From assembly GCA_022826205.1 (NCBI GenBank), contig JAJDVJ010000136.1:1-64000 (forward strand): DNA of 64,000 nt, read 5' to 3'. Under the pieces are notes generated by a model, which had not been told where the DNA came from, made no database searches, and was given only the letters and a program-made list of their open reading frames with translations. The first letter of the stretch is position 1, and every line of letters starts with the position of its first letter. Position numbers and translations under genes: made by a program. Below are positions 8,702 to 17,851 of the stretch, piece by piece. The DNA is from Silicimonas sp. Its GTDB lineage: Bacteria; Pseudomonadota; Alphaproteobacteria; Rhodobacterales; Rhodobacteraceae.

Positions 8702-10879
8702 CTATGTGCCGGTACAGGCTTTCACTTCCCCGTACAATGCCTTCAAGTGATGGCCTGACATGTCCAGAATGGGTTCGAACATAAATGAATTCAGATGGAT
8801 GTTCTCAGGTGTCATCAGGGCCACGCGCTTGGCTGCCCGCAGCACCACAGGGTCACAGTTCCCCGATCTTTCGTACTTCCGGATCAGCTTGCGGGTCTGG
8901 TTCTTGCCTATTTGTTCCACAAAAGCAGAATCATTGATCTCTCCGATCAAGACCTCTTCTGCCATCAGTCTGATCCCGACTGACAATGCGATTTTCTGCT
9001 CGAGCGAAAGATCATCATCTTCAACCTTGCAGATTTCTTCGCACGCAGTCATCAAAAGATCAAAGACAGTTCCGGATATGGTGCCGAAATTGGCAAAACT
9101 GTTTGCGGTCAGCACCGACTGGTACATGCCGTAGAGCTCGCTGACGGTAAGCGTCCTTGTCTGATCCTTGATATGCAGGAGCGCTGTTAGCTGCTCGAAT
9201 GTCACGTCATTTCCAACGTATTCCGCGAGATTTCTTACAAATGGGATCGAGGCAACCAACACCACGGGATCGGTCAGGTTCTGCTTCCAACCCGCAAACG
9301 GATTGTCACTGAGGTGGTCCGGAATAAGCTGGAGGGCGCCATTCAGGCGATTGCTCAGGAGCCTGTTGTCGCCGAATACTCCGAGGCGGCCACGCACAGT
9401 TCGATAAAAGTCGTAGTTGTGAGTCAGGATGACGAGATGAAAGCCTTCATTTGACCTCATGTCATTCAGGTACTCAATAATCGCATATTTGTTCTTGTAG
9501 TCAAATGAATCTGCAATATCGTCCATTACGATCAGAGATTCTATGCCAGCCTTACGTCGGGCTTCGACTTCGAAAATGATATTGAGGATATACAGAGCGC
9601 GTTTCTCGCCGTTGCTCAGTCCCTTGTCCAGAATTGCCCTGTCTGTTCTTCTCGCTGCGCCACCTTCGCGGTCTTCAAAGTAGAAGGCAATCTGTGGCGC
9701 AGATACATTGAGAACGGCATCCCCCTTATTCTCAACTTGAACCCTGAACGGAACAGAAAACCTGTCGTTGAATAGCGCAATTACGGCCTCCCATTGTGTC
9801 TGTTCTTTCTCCGCCTCTCCGATGATGGTCCTGATTTTGTCCCTGCTGGTGTCGTACTCTTCTATAAGCTCAAAGTACTCGCGGCTGTTCTGGACGAGAT
9901 ATGAAACCCAGACCTTCTGCTTGAAGGCGTCAATGTCGGAAAGCTCCGCGACAACGAACGGGTTTTCGATCAGATAGTCCCGAAAATTTCTGAGCTCTGC
10001 GGTCGTGAGTTTGCCATCTACTTTCTGGAACATTTCCGCAAGCTTCGGGTCGGTTAGGATCTTCTCTTTTTCTGACTCGATAGCTGCGATCAGGTCCGCA
10101 TCCGTCGTTATCTCGCTTCGCTGTCCTGCATGGTTAAGGTTGACCGAGTGGCCACCTTCAAACCATCCGTTCGATTTCAGGTTTTTGGCGATCGTTTCGG
10201 CGTTGCTGTGGTTGAAAACGCCCTTCTTGAAGTAGAGTGACTGGTCAAGAATTTGCTCATAGATTTTTGTGTAGTCATCAATCAGCGCCTTTACATCTGC
10301 GTTCTGAAGCAGCTCGAGAACCTTGTCGCTGAAGAGGATCTTGTACTTCAAGGATGCAAAATCCACATTTGCGCCTTCCTTGACCTCGCGTTCCAGCCGC
10401 GCCAGCGCGACCAGCACGTCCTCCTTCCGGACCTTGAATGCACCAGAAATCGCAACATCAACATCTTTTGTAAGTCCGGAAGGTTTCTTCAAGATCTTCA
10501 GAAGAGCTTCCTTCTTCTCCGCGATTGAGCCGAAGATTTCGTCATAGCGGGCCTTCAGCTCTTCACTCGCAAGTAATGAAGAGATGCGCGTTGACTGGTA
10601 CTTTTCGTCGATCGAATCGATCACAAATACGGCTTCGCGTTCCAGCCCAGCGCCTGAATCATCCGATATGGAGAAGGTGCTTTTCCGCTCCGGAAAGAAA
10701 ATGTCCTCCGGTTCATTGTTGTTGGCATACTGTCTGAACGTTTTTGCCAGAGATGTCTTCATCACGCCGTTCGGCGCATACACAAGAACCGGCATGTTGT
10801 TGTTTGAAAAATCAAATGTATGGTTAAGGAAATCGATGCCATAGCAATTGGTCAAGTCTACGGTAATGGTTGATGTCAT
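8702..10879 (-). CDS. AAA_13-like ABC-type ATPase with atypical Walker A
   Basis: A 725-aa protein. The phosphate loop APNGVMKTS lies at residues 35-43; the usual glycine before lysine is methionine and the first glycine is alanine. Residues 90-400 are mainly helical and charged. A signature-like LSNGEKRALYIL lies near residue 420, Walker B IVMDDIADSF near 450 and VILTHNYDF near 483. The C-terminal 200 residues are helical without a motif I know. The layout resembles RloC/PrrC-type and other AAA_13 proteins, many of which are phage-defence effectors, but I see no identifiable nuclease or toxin domain. GGGGAAG lies just before ATG 10879. It is transcribed in the same direction as the YhaO/YhaN pair, 144 bp away, so co-transcription is possible. 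Confidence 0.75.
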   Translation of the reverse strand: MTSTITVDLTNCYGIDFLNHTFDFSNNNMPVLVYAPNGVMKTSLAKTFRQYANNNEPEDIFFPERKSTFSISDDSGAGLEREAVFVIDSIDEKYQSTRISSLLASEELKARYDEIFGSIAEKKEALLKILKKPSGLTKDVDVAISGAFKVRKEDVLVALARLEREVKEGANVDFASLKYKILFSDKVLELLQNADVKALIDDYTKIYEQILDQSLYFKKGVFNHSNAETIAKNLKSNGWFEGGHSVNLNHAGQRSEITTDADLIAAIESEKEKILTDPKLAEMFQKVDGKLTTAELRNFRDYLIENPFVVAELSDIDAFKQKVWVSYLVQNSREYFELIEEYDTSRDKIRTIIGEAEKEQTQWEAVIALFNDRFSVPFRVQVENKGDAVLNVSAPQIAFYFEDREGGAARRTDRAILDKGLSNGEKRALYILNIIFEVEARRKAGIESLIVMDDIADSFDYKNKYAIIEYLNDMRSNEGFHLVILTHNYDFYRTVRGRLGVFGDNRLLSNRLNGALQLIPDHLSDNPFAGWKQNLTDPVVLVASIPFVRNLAEYVGNDVTFEQLTALLHIKDQTRTLTVSELYGMYQSVLTANSFANFGTISGTVFDLLMTACEEICKVEDDDLSLEQKIALSVGIRLMAEEVLIGEINDSAFVEQIGKNQTRKLIRKYERSGNCDPVVLRAAKRVALMTPENIHLNSFMFEPILDMSGHHLKALYGEVKACTGT

Positions 10880-10980
10880 TTTTCTTCCCCGGTTTGCCCA
10901 AACACGTTGCCCCGCATTGTGTTAGGGACGAATACTCCCCGTCAAGCATCTTTCAAAGTCCCACTCTTGTATAGGTGAAC

Positions 10981-11880
10981 CTATTCCCGCTTTCTCTCGC
11001 CGAAGGCGTCGCGGACTCGGATCGCCCAGTGCAGTTGTTCGAGTCCTTGCCAGACTTTCTTCGTCCCCGGGAGCGGCTGCCGCGCGGAGTGGTGCGATCC
11101 GACGAGGCGCCCGAGGTCGATGACCTCCGCCCTGATGTCAGGCGCCTTCCCGTCGGGCATCCTCACGACGTTCCGATGACTCTGCGACTCTAGCAGCGTG
11201 TGGAGCAGGTCGGCTACGTGGACGGCGGTGACGGCGTCAAAGGCGAGGCACGGACCGTCGCGAACATCAAGGAAAGGAGATCGAGACCGACGAATGGAAC
11301 AGCTCGTCACCGGCAAGAAAGTGGGGAATTTTACTTTGGCATTGACAACGGTACCAGTCCAGCACGGTCGCGGCGTGCATGGCGGCGGCCTCGCATTCCG
11401 CTGGCCGCTCGGTGGTCAGAAGCAGCCAGTGCAGCAGGTCGCCGCCGTCGCCGGTTCCGGCCTCGGTCGCCAAGACGGCGCACATGGGCAGCGGCTCCGC
11501 GCCGCGGTCCCAGCGCGGCGACACGATGTCGACCTCCGGCGTGCGGATCTCGAGGCGGGCGACGCGTTCCCTGCGGGCGCGCGGGCCGCCTGCGCCAGGA
11601 TCGTCAGCTCCGTCACCGCGACGGGCGGCCAGGCGGCGACATGTTCCCACAGGCAGGCCCTGCCGCCTTCCGCATGCACTGGTTCGCCGAGCGGCTCGCG
11701 CGCACCAGAAGCGCGTCACCGCCAGCCCGGCGTGGGCGAGCAGGCCGGCGCTGCCCTTCCCGCCGCCGCCGACAGGCACGGACGGCCGAGGGCGTTGCGT
11801 CAGCGGGTGCGCTCGCAAAGTTCGCGGGCCAGCCCGTGGCGGGTGGTCTCGCGGGAGCGCATTGCGCCGGCTAACCAGTC
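10981..11880 (-). pseudogene. Degenerate Tn5/IS50-like (IS4-family) transposase
   Basis: Reverse-strand frames give a broken transposase in correct order. DALLVRASRS lies near 11700, then in another frame GRACLWEHVAAWPPVAVTE near 11640. RRERVARLEIRTPEVDIVSP follows near 11560, LHWLLLTTERPAECEAA near 11430 and VLDWYRCQCQSKIPHF near 11340. After another break comes KKVWQGLEQLHWAIRVRDA near 11040, matching the C-terminus of Tn5-like transposases. At least three frame changes and missing catalytic segments make it non-functional. No clean terminal inverted repeats are evident. The interval 10880-10980 shows nothing else. Confidence 0.65.
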
Positions 11881-11972
11881 AAGCGTTTGCGAATCGAAAT
11901 GGCGGAGACCGACCTACATGCGCGAATCGGATCACCTATACAAGTGTGGGCCGTTGAAAAGACCGAGGTAAC

Positions 11973-12146
11973 TTGGATCTCGTAACATATTACAACAGGT
12001 CTTTCGCTGAATTGAATAATGTTCGTATTCTCGAACAGAGAGGTGCGTCCCTTAGGATCGTGCTCGATTCAGGACTCGAACCATTGAAGTGTGGTCAACC
12101 GATTGACGATCTTGAGTATTGGAACCGGCTCTTTCCCCACGTTTAA
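11973..12146 (+). CDS. Short ORF, 57 aa, unknown
   Basis: A continuous frame begins at TTG 11973, with GAGGTAA immediately upstream, and ends at TAA 12144-12146. The peptide has ordinary protein-like composition with NNVRILEQRGASLRIVLD and ends NRLFPHV. I do not recognise a family. It lies between a dead transposase and the NucS-domain gene, so it may be the tail of a deleted gene. The remaining bases to 12311 hold no other supported gene. Confidence 0.3.
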   Translation: MDLVTYYNRSFAELNNVRILEQRGASLRIVLDSGLEPLKCGQPIDDLEYWNRLFPHV

Positions 12147-12311
12147 GTAGGGATCTCCGAAGCGAAAGGGTGGTATAGAGAGTTTCACGAATTCAGCAGC
12201 TTTTGTTTGTTTGTCTGCAGAACCAAGCGAATTATGTCTTCACCGTGCCACTGCCGTAGAAAGAAGGTCTCCGATCAGGATCAGCGAACAAGGATGGAGG
12301 CGATTGACAGC

Positions 12312-13070
12312 ATGCCGATTTACGCGAAAACCACTAAGGAACTGATGCACGAGTTCGCGGCCCAGGTGCTGAAACCCGGTCAGGTGTTCACCCGCCAAGA
12401 TGCGGTTCGTTGGTTTGCGGAGCACTATCCCAAAACCAAGAGCAAGACTGTCACGATGCATGTGGAGGGCATGTCGGTGCTTTTCCGACATCGCCGAAAC
12501 CAACACTACGCGCATATCAGGCCGAATGCTGGATGGGATCTGTTCTTTAAGTTGAACTCGCGAGAATTCCGTCTATGGGATCCCGAGAGAGACCCGTCTC
12601 CCATCTATTTTGACGATCCTGATTGGCATGCCACCAAAGATGCAGATGTCATCGAAGACGAAGATGACGACCTTGGTTCGCGCAAGTTTGCATTCGAGCG
12701 CGATCTTCAGAACTATCTCGCGCGGAACCTCGGCCTTCTTGAGTCCGGTCTGAAACTTTACGAAGACGATGACGGCAGTTTCAACGGTATCGAGTTTCCC
12801 GTTGGTCAACGTTACATCGACATTCTGGCGGTTGGCGCAGACGGCGCTTACGTGGTGGTCGAGACGAAGGTTTCCCGTGCCTACGACCGGGTCGTGGGCC
12901 AGATTCTTCGATACATGGGCTGGATAAAGGGAAACCTCGCTGAGGGAGCGCCAGTCAGAGGCATCATCGTTGCCAACGAGATTTCAGAGGATCTCATTTT
13001 GGCAACGTCATCCATTGAGAACATTCGGCTCGTCGAATACGAGATTTCGTTCTCACTCAAGTCAGTTTGA
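12312..13070 (+). CDS. NucS-domain (DUF91, PD-(D/E)XK) endonuclease with N-terminal DNA-binding region
   Basis: From ATG 12312 the protein is 252 aa; GGAGG lies 11 bases upstream. ATG 12294 would add six residues. Residues 1-100 resemble a winged-helix-like module (GQVFTRQDAVRWFAEHYP) common in nuclease N-termini. After an acidic stretch (VIEDEDDD, about residues 112-119) comes the C-terminal domain. It has FERDLQNYLARNL near 130, IEFPVGQRYIDILAVGADG near 159-175 and VVVETKVSRAYDRVVGQ near 181. The Asp of YIDIL and the ExK of ETKVS form the PD-(D/E)XK site of NucS/EndoMS-like nucleases. The ring-shaped archaeal or actinobacterial NucS lacks this N-terminal module, so this is a different architecture, probably restriction- or defence-related. 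Confidence 0.8.
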   Translation: MPIYAKTTKELMHEFAAQVLKPGQVFTRQDAVRWFAEHYPKTKSKTVTMHVEGMSVLFRHRRNQHYAHIRPNAGWDLFFKLNSREFRLWDPERDPSPIYFDDPDWHATKDADVIEDEDDDLGSRKFAFERDLQNYLARNLGLLESGLKLYEDDDGSFNGIEFPVGQRYIDILAVGADGAYVVVETKVSRAYDRVVGQILRYMGWIKGNLAEGAPVRGIIVANEISEDLILATSSIENIRLVEYEISFSLKSV

Positions 13071-13084
13071 TCAAGGAGAGCGAC

Positions 13085-13213
13085 ATGACCTGTGGTGTCC
13101 CCATGATAGAACCTGAAGTACTTCTGAAAGATACGACACCTGAAAAGCTGGTCCGCGCCCTGTTGGGGCACGAGGTTCTAGGAACAGAGACCTCCAAAAT
13201 CCGCGGAATCTAA
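13085..13213 (+). CDS. Small ORF, 42 aa, downstream of the NucS-domain gene
   Basis: ATG 13085 has a good AAGGAGA ribosome site and lies 14 bp after the nuclease stop codon, in the same direction. The 42-residue product includes TTPEKLVRALLGHEVLG and ends ETSKIRGI. It may be a real co-transcribed small protein or the head of a truncated gene. I know no family. Confidence 0.4.
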   Translation: MTCGVPMIEPEVLLKDTTPEKLVRALLGHEVLGTETSKIRGI

Positions 13214-13466
13214 TCGCTGACAGGACTTGTTTCTGATCTGCGTTGGCAGAGTCGGAAATGCTTCGGCTGGCGTGACTTTCGGAGTTCTCATGCCTACTGA
13301 CCCCACGGATTTTGGTGGTCCCGCCTATGTTGGTTTAGGTCCATCTTGGCAGTTGGTGACGTTCCTGATCCGTACGCCATTATGGCAATTCAGCGAACAA
13401 GTCATGCGACGAAGCCAATCTCTCCAATCCATCCGGGAACCGGCCGAGAATTCCGCGAAGGCGGCT

Positions 13467-14183
13467 TCATGCACTCGGTCGGGCTTGATCACGATGCACC
13501 GAAACCACCTTGCCTTTCGTGGCGAGGACTACCAGACCGAACTCGGCGCCAGTCACCTCATGATACGCACGGACTTGGGAGCAGTAAGGCTCCAGAACCT
13601 CTGACGACGGCTCCACGTCATTCTTCCAGTCGATCAGCGCCCCAGGCGTTCCGTCAGGACCGAAGGCAATAGCGTCAACAATGCCCGCCATTGCCTCTTC
13701 CTGCGGATCGCCCTCAGTTGAGCCATAGACAGGGAACTCTGGAAGGAGGCCGGGCCTTAGGGCGGCGACTTGGGGCAGCGACAGGGCGCGGATCACACAG
13801 CCCGCGACGTCCGCAGGCGCACCGTCGCCGTCGTCAGTAAGGAGTGCCAGCGCTTCCATTTCCCCCGGCACCGGCTCCTCCGTGTCCTCGTTCCGACTCG
13901 GCACCCGCCAGACAATTCGCCGATGACGCTCGGCGATTGCCGCTGCCTCGGTACCGAAGATCTCGCGCGCCTGAGTGTTCACCGCCTCTGACTTGCCCAA
14001 TCCCGTCTCTGACGGTAGATGCTCCCGGAGCGAACCTCCACGGCCTCTACAACTGGTATCGCGTTCAAATGAGAAAGCTCCAGACTCGCGAATTTCGTGC
14101 AGCGCCCCACTGCGGAGGCAACAAAGGGTGAATTCTACTGGCTGTACTCCAATCACGACAGGCAGATTCGCCGCGTCGAGCAA
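13467..14183 (-). pseudogene. C-terminal fragment of a UvrD/AddA-type helicase-nuclease
   Basis: The last 130 residues of this frame match the PD-(D/E)XK nuclease tail of alphaproteobacterial UvrD-like helicases. LPQVAALRPGLLPEFPVYGS is followed by GIVDAIAFGPDG, ALIDWKNDVEP and VRAYHEVTGAEFGLVVLA. The Asp of GIVDA with the DWK provides the nuclease site. No helicase motif (Walker A, DExx, QxxR) is present upstream; the first 60 residues do not look like the family. It is therefore a 3' remnant of a gene of about 3 kb, broken near 14000. The frame is open, so a short peptide could still be made. The 13214-13466 gap holds nothing supported. Confidence 0.55.
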
Positions 14184-14209
14184 ACTGAATACAATGCCCG
14201 CAAGTGCCT

Positions 14210-14458
14210 CGACGCGTCTTCAGCAAGGCATTGGAACTCGAACCTGGTGCGCTCTACGACTGAGTGCGAGGGGAATGGCGCGCAGATCACGAAGTGCGCG
14301 CGCGTGCCCATCAGGACTACATTGTACCTGCCGACTTGGAAGTGTTCGAACACTACTGTATCGAACAGTTTGGAAACCTGTTGAACTTGACGTGCGCGAC
14401 CGGGCAACGCATCTATGATGCCATTCTTGCCGAACTCAAGGGAGAGGACTTGACCTGA
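14210..14458 (+). pseudogene. Remnant of an unidentified gene with an in-frame stop
   Basis: One plus-strand frame reads FSKALELEPGALYD, then a TGA at 14261-14263, then VRGEWRADHEVRARAHQDYI and on to a TGA at 14456-14458. The amino-acid pattern looks like a true protein C-terminus interrupted by one nonsense codon. A GTG at 14264 would restart it as 64 aa. Family not recognised. Confidence 0.3.
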
Positions 14459-14529
14459 TCTGAGTTTGCGGTGCCAAGACCATCAACGGCCAAGGCAATC
14501 GGTTCGCCCAGGCAAGCGGCCTCATACCG

Positions 14530-15456
14530 TTACTGCGGCATTCGTTCCCGTTCCTCGCCGGCGTCCGCAAGGTGTCGCACGTCCACAATCATGATCAATG
14601 ACACGCCCCGTTCCCGGAAGGCTTCCTCATCCGCCTTGCGCATACGAGTTCGGTACGCTTCATCCGACGTCACCCGTGCCAAATCGTCATCGGAAGTCTT
14701 GTGAACACCAGTTTTGTCGAATTTCCGATCCGTGTCTCGGTTCAGGTCATCAATGGTGGGCCATTTCCCTCGCGCAGCGTCCGAAAGATCTGCCGTTCCA
14801 TCGAACTCGTACGTTCGCTCGATCATTTGCCAGCGGTGCAGAGACCATTCGGATGGCCACGCATGCCCTTGCCACCAAACGTTTAGGCTCCAAAAATTCT
14901 TCGGCAGGAACAGGAAGTGCCAAGGAATGCACTTCTTCTCAATGTCTGCGAGCCGCCGCGTCGCTTGTTTCACGTCTTGCGCCTTTGCTAGCAAACATCC
15001 ATAGTGAAAGCTGCTGAAACCCTTACCTAGACCTGCGTTTTTCCATTTCTCGCGTTGGCAGTTCGTACAGTAAGCGCAGTAGACCGGCTTCATGCGATTC
15101 TTGCGAGCCTCGTCCAATAACAACTTGCGTTGTTGCTTTTTCGACGATCCCACTTGGTGGGCGACTTTCAGGACTCCATCTCTCTGCACACGCTTTGCTT
15201 GCACTCGCATCTTGAGAGTGCGCTTGCTCCCGATGATGTGCCACTCCCAGTCGGCGCCGTTTTGGCTCTCTTTGTGCTTGGCAAATGCTTCGAGATGGAT
15301 GTACTTCGGTTGCCGGCGCCTGATTTCCAGAAGATTGGTCTCGGTGATCGTCTCTTCGCCGTAGCTCAACCGACCCTTTGTGCAATGGGAAAATGCCAAG
15401 TTGCGCGACGTTGCGTCTCCCAGTTCCAAAAACGTGTGAACGAGATCAAGCCTCAA
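14530..15456 (-). CDS. DUF6615-family protein
   Basis: The motif EETITETNLLEIRRR is followed by NGADWEWHI and KMRVQAKRVQ, the recurring features of DUF6615 proteins, whose function is unknown to me. A cysteine cluster YCAYCTNCQREKW lies near residue 140. The likely start is TTG at 15456, with GGGAGGG six bases upstream, giving 308 aa. An ORF extension to 15522 adds 22 poorly conserved residues. Such proteins often occur beside defence genes, which fits here, but I cannot assign a mechanism. The acidic EWxxK-like segment resembles a nuclease core (inference only). Confidence 0.65.
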   Translation of the reverse strand: MRLDLVHTFLELGDATSRNLAFSHCTKGRLSYGEETITETNLLEIRRRQPKYIHLEAFAKHKESQNGADWEWHIIGSKRTLKMRVQAKRVQRDGVLKVAHQVGSSKKQQRKLLLDEARKNRMKPVYCAYCTNCQREKWKNAGLGKGFSSFHYGCLLAKAQDVKQATRRLADIEKKCIPWHFLFLPKNFWSLNVWWQGHAWPSEWSLHRWQMIERTYEFDGTADLSDAARGKWPTIDDLNRDTDRKFDKTGVHKTSDDDLARVTSDEAYRTRMRKADEEAFRERGVSLIMIVDVRHLADAGEERERMPQ

Positions 15457-15839
15457 TGGATTCCCTCCCTGCCACCTGACGTCTCCCGCCCTCACGGCGA
15501 AGCCGCGGCGAGTCGGGACCATCCGGTTTGGTTGCCCGTGTCTTCTGAAACGATCCGACGCTCCGGCATCCCTTCGCGCAATTACCTGAACAGGTTCAGC
15601 CGTTCAATGTCGCACGCTTCTTCGAACGGCTTGTCGACAATGCTTGAGACGGTGCCTGGGTGCCATAGCCGTTCCAAAGACGAGCTAACGCAATTCGCTC
15701 GCCAGAGTGGATCTTCTCGAAATCGCTCAGCGAGCACCGATCCGCCGCAGTCGGCGAAAGCCAGCGGGCAAGCTGAACCAATTCGACGTAGTGCTGAGAC
15801 AGGTCCAGATGGAAAACGAGTCTGAGACGACAGATGTCA

Positions 15840-16215
15840 TCGCGCAATCTTCTCGTCGATTTCGGAAAGGCAACGACTGGGACAGTTGGGACCGGAACCG
15901 GCGGTACTTTCCTTTGGCCGACGCGACCGACATGCGAGCCTCGACCCTCAGTTCGTGCTCCCACCTGCAGCTCATGTCGTAGACGTAGCTGAACTTCGCA
16001 TTCCTGCAAAACCAGAAATCAGATTGGGGCAAGTCCATCGTCTGGCCGCACAGGTGCGGCCCGGCATGCACGACGCCCCGGACGTAGAACTGAAAGAGAT
16101 GGCTTCCTTCCCATCATCCCATCGTCACCTAAAGCAGGCCGTGAAGTTCGTACGGCGACATGCTTTCCGGAACAAGAACGCGCCGCCAGATTATCGAGCT
16201 AATTCCCAACAGCAT
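15840..16215 (-). pseudogene. pRiA4b ORF-3-like protein, degraded
   Basis: Reverse-strand reading from ATG 16215 gives SIIWRRVLVPESMSPYELHGLL, a stop, VTMG, a stop, then WEGSHLFQFYVRG and, further on, FSYVYDMSCRWEHELRVEA. These are the conserved blocks of the plasmid pRiA4b ORF-3 family (IWRRVxVP, MGWxxSHLHxF, YxYDFGDGWEH) in the right order. Two nonsense codons in the conserved core show it is dead. The 3' limit is uncertain, with frame loss below about 15850. Confidence 0.65.
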
Positions 16216-16711
16216 GGCTTTCAGCGGCAGAGCCGATCCTATTTCCAGCGCTGTCCGGGCATCCGTCATGCAACAAGGTTACGGGTGGCACTCCACAGTG
16301 CCAGCAGCTTGACCCCGGAGATTTTGGTGCTCCCCCAAAAGCCGTCGGAGACCTTGGCATCCTCAGAGAATATTGTCGTGGGGTGGGCTTCCAGGAAAAT
16401 GTTGTTCAGGAACCGCATCACCGCGCTCACTTGTTGCTTGCGCACCTCGCCTGTGCCGCGTTATCGAAAATTGGCAATATGACCGAAATTTGTTTGTTCG
16501 GCCACGAGGACAGAATGTCGCCCAAACAATGCCGCATGGCACGAACCGACGCGAAGTGGAGTCGTGACGAAACAAGAGCACCGGTTTTTTGTTTCGGAGG
16601 CGCCGCTCGATCTGCGTTTCTGTAGACCGGCAGCAACTATTGGGCAGTTCTCATGGACGGCGGCTCGAATTTCGAATGACACTGCGTGGCGATCAAGGGA
16701 GACCGGTTCAG
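16216..16711. other. Interval without a supported gene
   Basis: About 500 bp between the pRiA4b-like pseudogene and the ParB-like gene. Overlapping short frames on both strands show no conserved motif. AGGGAGA just before 16712 is the ribosome site of the next gene; a promoter for the three-gene cassette should lie in this interval, but no clear -35/-10 pair stands out. Confidence 0.4.
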
Positions 16712-17851
16712 ATGAGCGACAGCGTCAATCAGCCATCAGATGTGCCACTCGAGGAATCGACGAAGGTTCCCGTCAAGTGGCTTACTCTTGACAAGGACAA
16801 CCCGAGGCTGGTGGGCAGCGGAAAGATTGCTGGTGATGCCACCATCATCTCAGAACTCTATCGAGGTGAAGAGCTAAGCGAATTGCTGCAGTCGCTGGCG
16901 TCCAACGGGTACCTGGACATTGAGCCACTGATAGTGGAGTTGACCGGCGACAAATTTACAGTTCTGGAGGGGAACCGCAGGCTGGCAGCCATCAAATTGT
17001 TTCGCAGTGATAGTCTGGTCGACAGGGTCTTTAAGGTAGGCGGGATTAAGATCAAGATCCCTGAGATTTCGCAGGAGAACCGGGCGACACTCAACAGAGT
17101 CTCTGTATATCGAGTCGCTTCCCGCGACGATGCTCGGGCATACATTGGCTTCAAGCACATAAATGGCGCGGCGAAATGGGAGTCATTCGCAAAGGCAAGA
17201 TTTGCGGCAGATTGGTACAAACGTGGCAAGGTCAGCCTCGTCTTGATCGCTGAAAAGATAGGGGACAGCCACGATACCATAAAGAGGATGGTCAACGCGA
17301 TCTACGTGCTCGACCAAGCCGCCAAGGACTGCGAGTTTGACCTGAACGACCGTTTTGCTCCAAGGTTCAATTTCTCGCATCTCTACACTGCACTTTCCCG
17401 CAGCCAGTATATGGAGTTTCTTGGCTTGGGCCCAGCGTGGACCACCTACAACCCTAAGCCAAGACCTATCCCCCAACACAAAACCGGCGCCCTTCTTGAA
17501 CTGTTGCACTGGATCTATGGTTCGCAAGAGCAGGAAATTGAGCCGGTCGTATGGTCACAGAATCCCGACATCAAGAATCTGGGTCTGGTCCTGTTGAATG
17601 ACGAGGGCCTAACGGTCCTTAGGGCGACAAACTCTCTTTCCCAGGCCCTTGCAAGCATTGTTCCGCCCTCTGCAAGGCTGTCCGACTCCCTACTCAAGGC
17701 TAGGACGGCAATTCGGGACGCGACAAACAGTCTTCGCGGGTTTGACGGCCGGGACCAGGCTCTAATCGATATTGCCGAGGACGTGTCTGAGTCGGCTCAA
17801 ACTGTTTATCAGCGTATGGTGAAGAAGAAGGCGGAACTGAATGCCGGTTAA
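16712..17851 (+). CDS. ParB-like N-terminal domain protein (cassette gene 1)
   Basis: A 379-aa protein from ATG 16712, with AGGGAGA at good spacing; the longer TTG start at 16589 adds unconserved residues. Residues 18-110 form a ParB/Srx-type N-terminal domain: VKWLTLDKDNPRL, then ELLQSLASNGYLDIEPLIV, then VLEGNRRLAAIKLF, the nucleotide-binding box of ParB-like CTPase/nuclease domains. A helix-turn-helix-like segment SLVLIAEKIGDSHDTIKRMV lies near residue 175. The C-terminal half is not recognised. It overlaps the next gene by 11 bp and that gene overlaps a methyltransferase fragment, so the three were one operon. In this setting it may act as a sequence reader or regulator for modification and restriction rather than in plasmid partition. 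Confidence 0.8.
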   Translation: MSDSVNQPSDVPLEESTKVPVKWLTLDKDNPRLVGSGKIAGDATIISELYRGEELSELLQSLASNGYLDIEPLIVELTGDKFTVLEGNRRLAAIKLFRSDSLVDRVFKVGGIKIKIPEISQENRATLNRVSVYRVASRDDARAYIGFKHINGAAKWESFAKARFAADWYKRGKVSLVLIAEKIGDSHDTIKRMVNAIYVLDQAAKDCEFDLNDRFAPRFNFSHLYTALSRSQYMEFLGLGPAWTTYNPKPRPIPQHKTGALLELLHWIYGSQEQEIEPVVWSQNPDIKNLGLVLLNDEGLTVLRATNSLSQALASIVPPSARLSDSLLKARTAIRDATNSLRGFDGRDQALIDIAEDVSESAQTVYQRMVKKKAELNAG

